Assembly: GCA_963969395.1 (NCBI GenBank)
Contig: OZ017796.1
Coordinates: 12,092,501 to 12,156,500 of the forward strand
DNA: 64,000 nt
Origin: Pseudoscleropodium purum
Lineage: Eukaryota; Streptophyta; Bryopsida; Hypnales; Brachytheciaceae
Direction of reading: 5' to 3'
The position numbers and the translations under genes were made by a program. Shown piece after piece: positions 61,924 through 64,000 of this stretch (position 1 is the first letter of the stretch; every line of letters begins with the position of its first letter). The notes under the pieces are model-generated. The model saw nothing but the letters and a program-made list of their open reading frames with translations. It was not told the DNA's origin and made no database searches.

Positions 61924-62291
61924 GGATGAAGTGGACTTCATCAACATGCCTTCGGATGGAGCAATTACAATGAATAGTAAACCCAAGGATCCTTGAATGA
62001 TATTGGAAGCTAGGGAGTTGCACAAATTGAAGGATGAGGATGAGACATTTTTATAGGTTCAATACATTACAACATGTTGGACGCCCACCTCAGTAGTACT
62101 AGTTCTTTGTATTAAGCCATTTCCAAAATAGTGATTCATTAGAGCTCCTTCAAAGATGGAACTGAATTGGCCATGTACAATAATTGTTTGGGTCATTTGG
62201 GCTCTTTCCATAGTGTACATAAAGTTAATTGACCCTATATTCTTACAAAGTATTCAAATTCAAGATTTAACAATGATTGATTGGCTAAGAT

Positions 62292-62880
62292 TTGCAATGG
62301 AAGTGGTCAAGAGGTCCAAAATTCCCTTCTAAGGCCCTCAATTGTCCACTAGTACTCACCAAAAGATCTAGAACAAGTACCAATACCTGCCTTAATCTTC
62401 ATGGCACCCACTGCATCAAAAGAAGGCCTTTGTCATTGGCGAGCTCCAAAGGTGTGTCCTTGGGAGACTTTTGAGAAAGGTTTCAATCTTATTCGACACC
62501 TTTTTTATGAATGTCTACGAGCTCGAGGTTATCCAAATATTTTTATTCAAAAACACTTCCAAGCCATCTCCTACGACATGAAGGCTACCTTGCTTCTTCA
62601 GCAAAACCGGATTAGATGGCAATGCCTTCCTAATGAATGAGCTCCACTTGTTTACAAGTTGGATTTTGCATCTTATACTAATGCTCTCAACATGTCGGCC
62701 ACCTTGAATTCTTCTTTGTTTGTTCTATTCCAAGAGTTTCCATAGCTACGTTTCTTGCCCCAATCCCTAATCTATTGGAGAAATCCACATAATCTCAAGT
62801 CTTTTCTTTCAAAATCTAGAATTAGTTTTTCGTTGACTTTATTTTTACCCCCCATTTTGGTTTTAGAAGTTGATTCTCAG
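62292..62880 (+). pseudogene. Degraded coding remnant, unidentified
   Basis: The frame from 62401 (MAPTASKEGLCHWRAPKVC...) is open for 79 codons to TGA 62638, then continues in the same frame with protein-like composition through TAG at about 62743 to about 62880. Possible end of a transposable-element polyprotein; no diagnostic motif. Confidence 0.3.
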
Positions 62881-63430
62881 TCAACTTTCACTTTTTATCG
62901 ATAGTGCTTTAATTTTAGAAGAAGCTTGTACGTGAAGCTTTCTATTTTTAGTTCAATTTTTTATACTTAAGTTAAAGCTTTCTATTTATAGTTAAGCTTG
63001 TAGAAGAAGTTTTCCTTTTCATTTACTTTTTTAAACTTAGAAGTTTATTTCTAAAAATATTTTAGAAGTCCTACTTTTAAGTTAGTATCAAAGTAAAGCT
63101 TCTCCGAGTATATAAACCCACCTCAGACGCTTATATTTTCCTCTTTCATTTGTACTTTCCACTAATGAATTCTCCTCTAAGAGTGAAACTACTCTAGAAT
63201 AAAGCCATGTTTATTGTTTGAGCATAGATATTATGCATCTTTATTATTTTATGGTTTTTTGCAAACTTTCTTTCACATTCTATTGTTAGTTTCAACTTTG
63301 ATAGAACCCAAAGAATGTATGTTTGTCAACCCCGGTTCTAAACCCTATTTCTTAAAACCCTTGTGTTTAATGAACCCTAAACCCTACTATAGCTAGCCTT
63401 GTCTTTCTTTTACACCCTAAGCCCTTAATT
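62881..63430 (+). promoter_or_regulatory. Promoter-like segment between two coding remnants
   Basis: It has repeated 'aagctttctatttttag' phrases, a TATA box TATATAAA (63109-63116) and AATAAA (63198-63203) about 80 bp on, followed by AAACCCTA-type words and ATG 63431. TATA then a close AATAAA resembles a long terminal repeat or the intergenic region of an endogenous pararetrovirus, but no primer-binding site or duplicate LTR was found. Confidence 0.35.
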
Positions 63431-64000
63431 ATGGCGGAACAAACTAGTAGGAAGCGTCTGCGCCTAGTAGACGCTACAAGTCCATCTTTTTCCAATGAGT
63501 CTACTCAAATAGAAGTTTTAGATGTTGGTGCCCACCCATCTTGCCAATTTTCTTCATAAGTTTGTTCAAGATTGAAAGAAGTTAAAAAGTCCATTTCTAA
63601 CTGTGAGAAACACTTAGAGAGTCTTCGACTACAGAATAGGAACGGCATCCTTCTCCACTCCCTTCACATGAATCCTCCTAAGCTTACAGTCTAAAACCCC
63701 AAAACATAGTCAATCCTAGAGTTAGATTTGATTCAATGTAATTCTGAGTACCATATTAAATGCTTTGAGGTTCTTATTAAAGCCCAAGAGTCCCAAATTT
63801 CTAAGTTGAAGGAAACTCTCCTAAACTAAAAACCTAATTTTGAAGGTCGACTTCAAGTCTTTCTCAACCCCCTTTTAAACATAGAGTTTTTGAATCCTAA
63901 CTCAATTGATCGTGTTCGTTCATGGCGGCAAGAGTTGACCACCCTTTATGTCACCCAAATAGACTTTTTTTTGTTAGAGAGTCGTTTGTCAAAAGTTATT
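63431..64000 (+). pseudogene. Degraded frame running off the window
   Basis: From ATG 63431 (MAEQTSRKRLRLVDATS) a single frame continues to the window end with four stops (TAA, TAA, TAG, TAA) and protein-like sequence between, including a coiled-coil-like part (VCSRLKEVKKSISNCEKHLE). It could be the first gene of the element whose promoter lies just upstream. Identity unknown. Confidence 0.4.

Overview
The window is nuclear DNA of a land plant. Three gene loci are typical of plants: a PP2C protein phosphatase with 8 coding exons, a 2Fe-2S ferredoxin-like protein with a probable plastid transit peptide and 7 exons, and a GDSL esterase/lipase locus. All have GT-AG introns. Most of the rest is AT-rich, repeat-filled intergenic DNA. 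I cannot name the species; a seed-free plant (moss, liverwort, lycophyte or fern) is a guess.

The main discovery is at 5102-23883: an apparently complete 18.8-kb hAT-type DNA transposon. It has near-identical 10-bp termini (CAGGATTGAC ... GTCAACCCTG) and a perfect 8-bp target-site duplication (CCTATAAT at 5094-5101 and 23884-23891). Ordinary hAT elements are a few kb long. This one carries its own hAT transposase (20037-23393, broken by in-frame stops) and three further genes. They are a kinase-like protein (6949-8385, minus, the only intact frame), a protein with a G/S/Y-rich tail (10121-11381, minus, broken), and a large coiled-coil RING-H2 protein (15361-19293, plus, broken). The last two share an N-terminal domain I do not recognise. 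Each of the four genes has an array of the GC-rich motif CGGACG/CGTCCG about 200-310 bp before its start, and the same motif fills both transposon ends. This suggests that one factor, possibly the BED-finger transposase, could act on both the ends and all the promoters.

Short non-autonomous relatives with the same ends lie at 1595-1879, 14155-14475, 18248-18537, 18612-18878 and 45203-45635. Most have a clear 8-bp duplication. The last is a direct internal-deletion product of the giant element. Two others sit inside the RING gene, and removing them (with one duplication copy each) leaves its reading frame open.

A second transposon family is flanked by TTAA and has CCC...GGG ends (1551-2933, 5547-6490, 12234-12435, 34442-35359, 42300-42926, 45645-46247, 48060-48721, 53059-53705). 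It resembles non-autonomous piggyBac elements. One copy interrupts a tandem repeat whose sister units show the empty site. There is also a near-perfect 75-bp-arm hairpin (2641-2824) and a CACTA-like foldback element (26758-27014).

Host genes lie on the right: PP2C (37915-41344), ferredoxin-like (49138-51758), a frameshifted GDSL esterase pseudogene (55912-58238) and a second GDSL first-exon fragment (60825-61062). The right edge (62.3-64 kb) holds degenerate coding remnants on both sides of a promoter-like segment, probably an old retroelement or similar.
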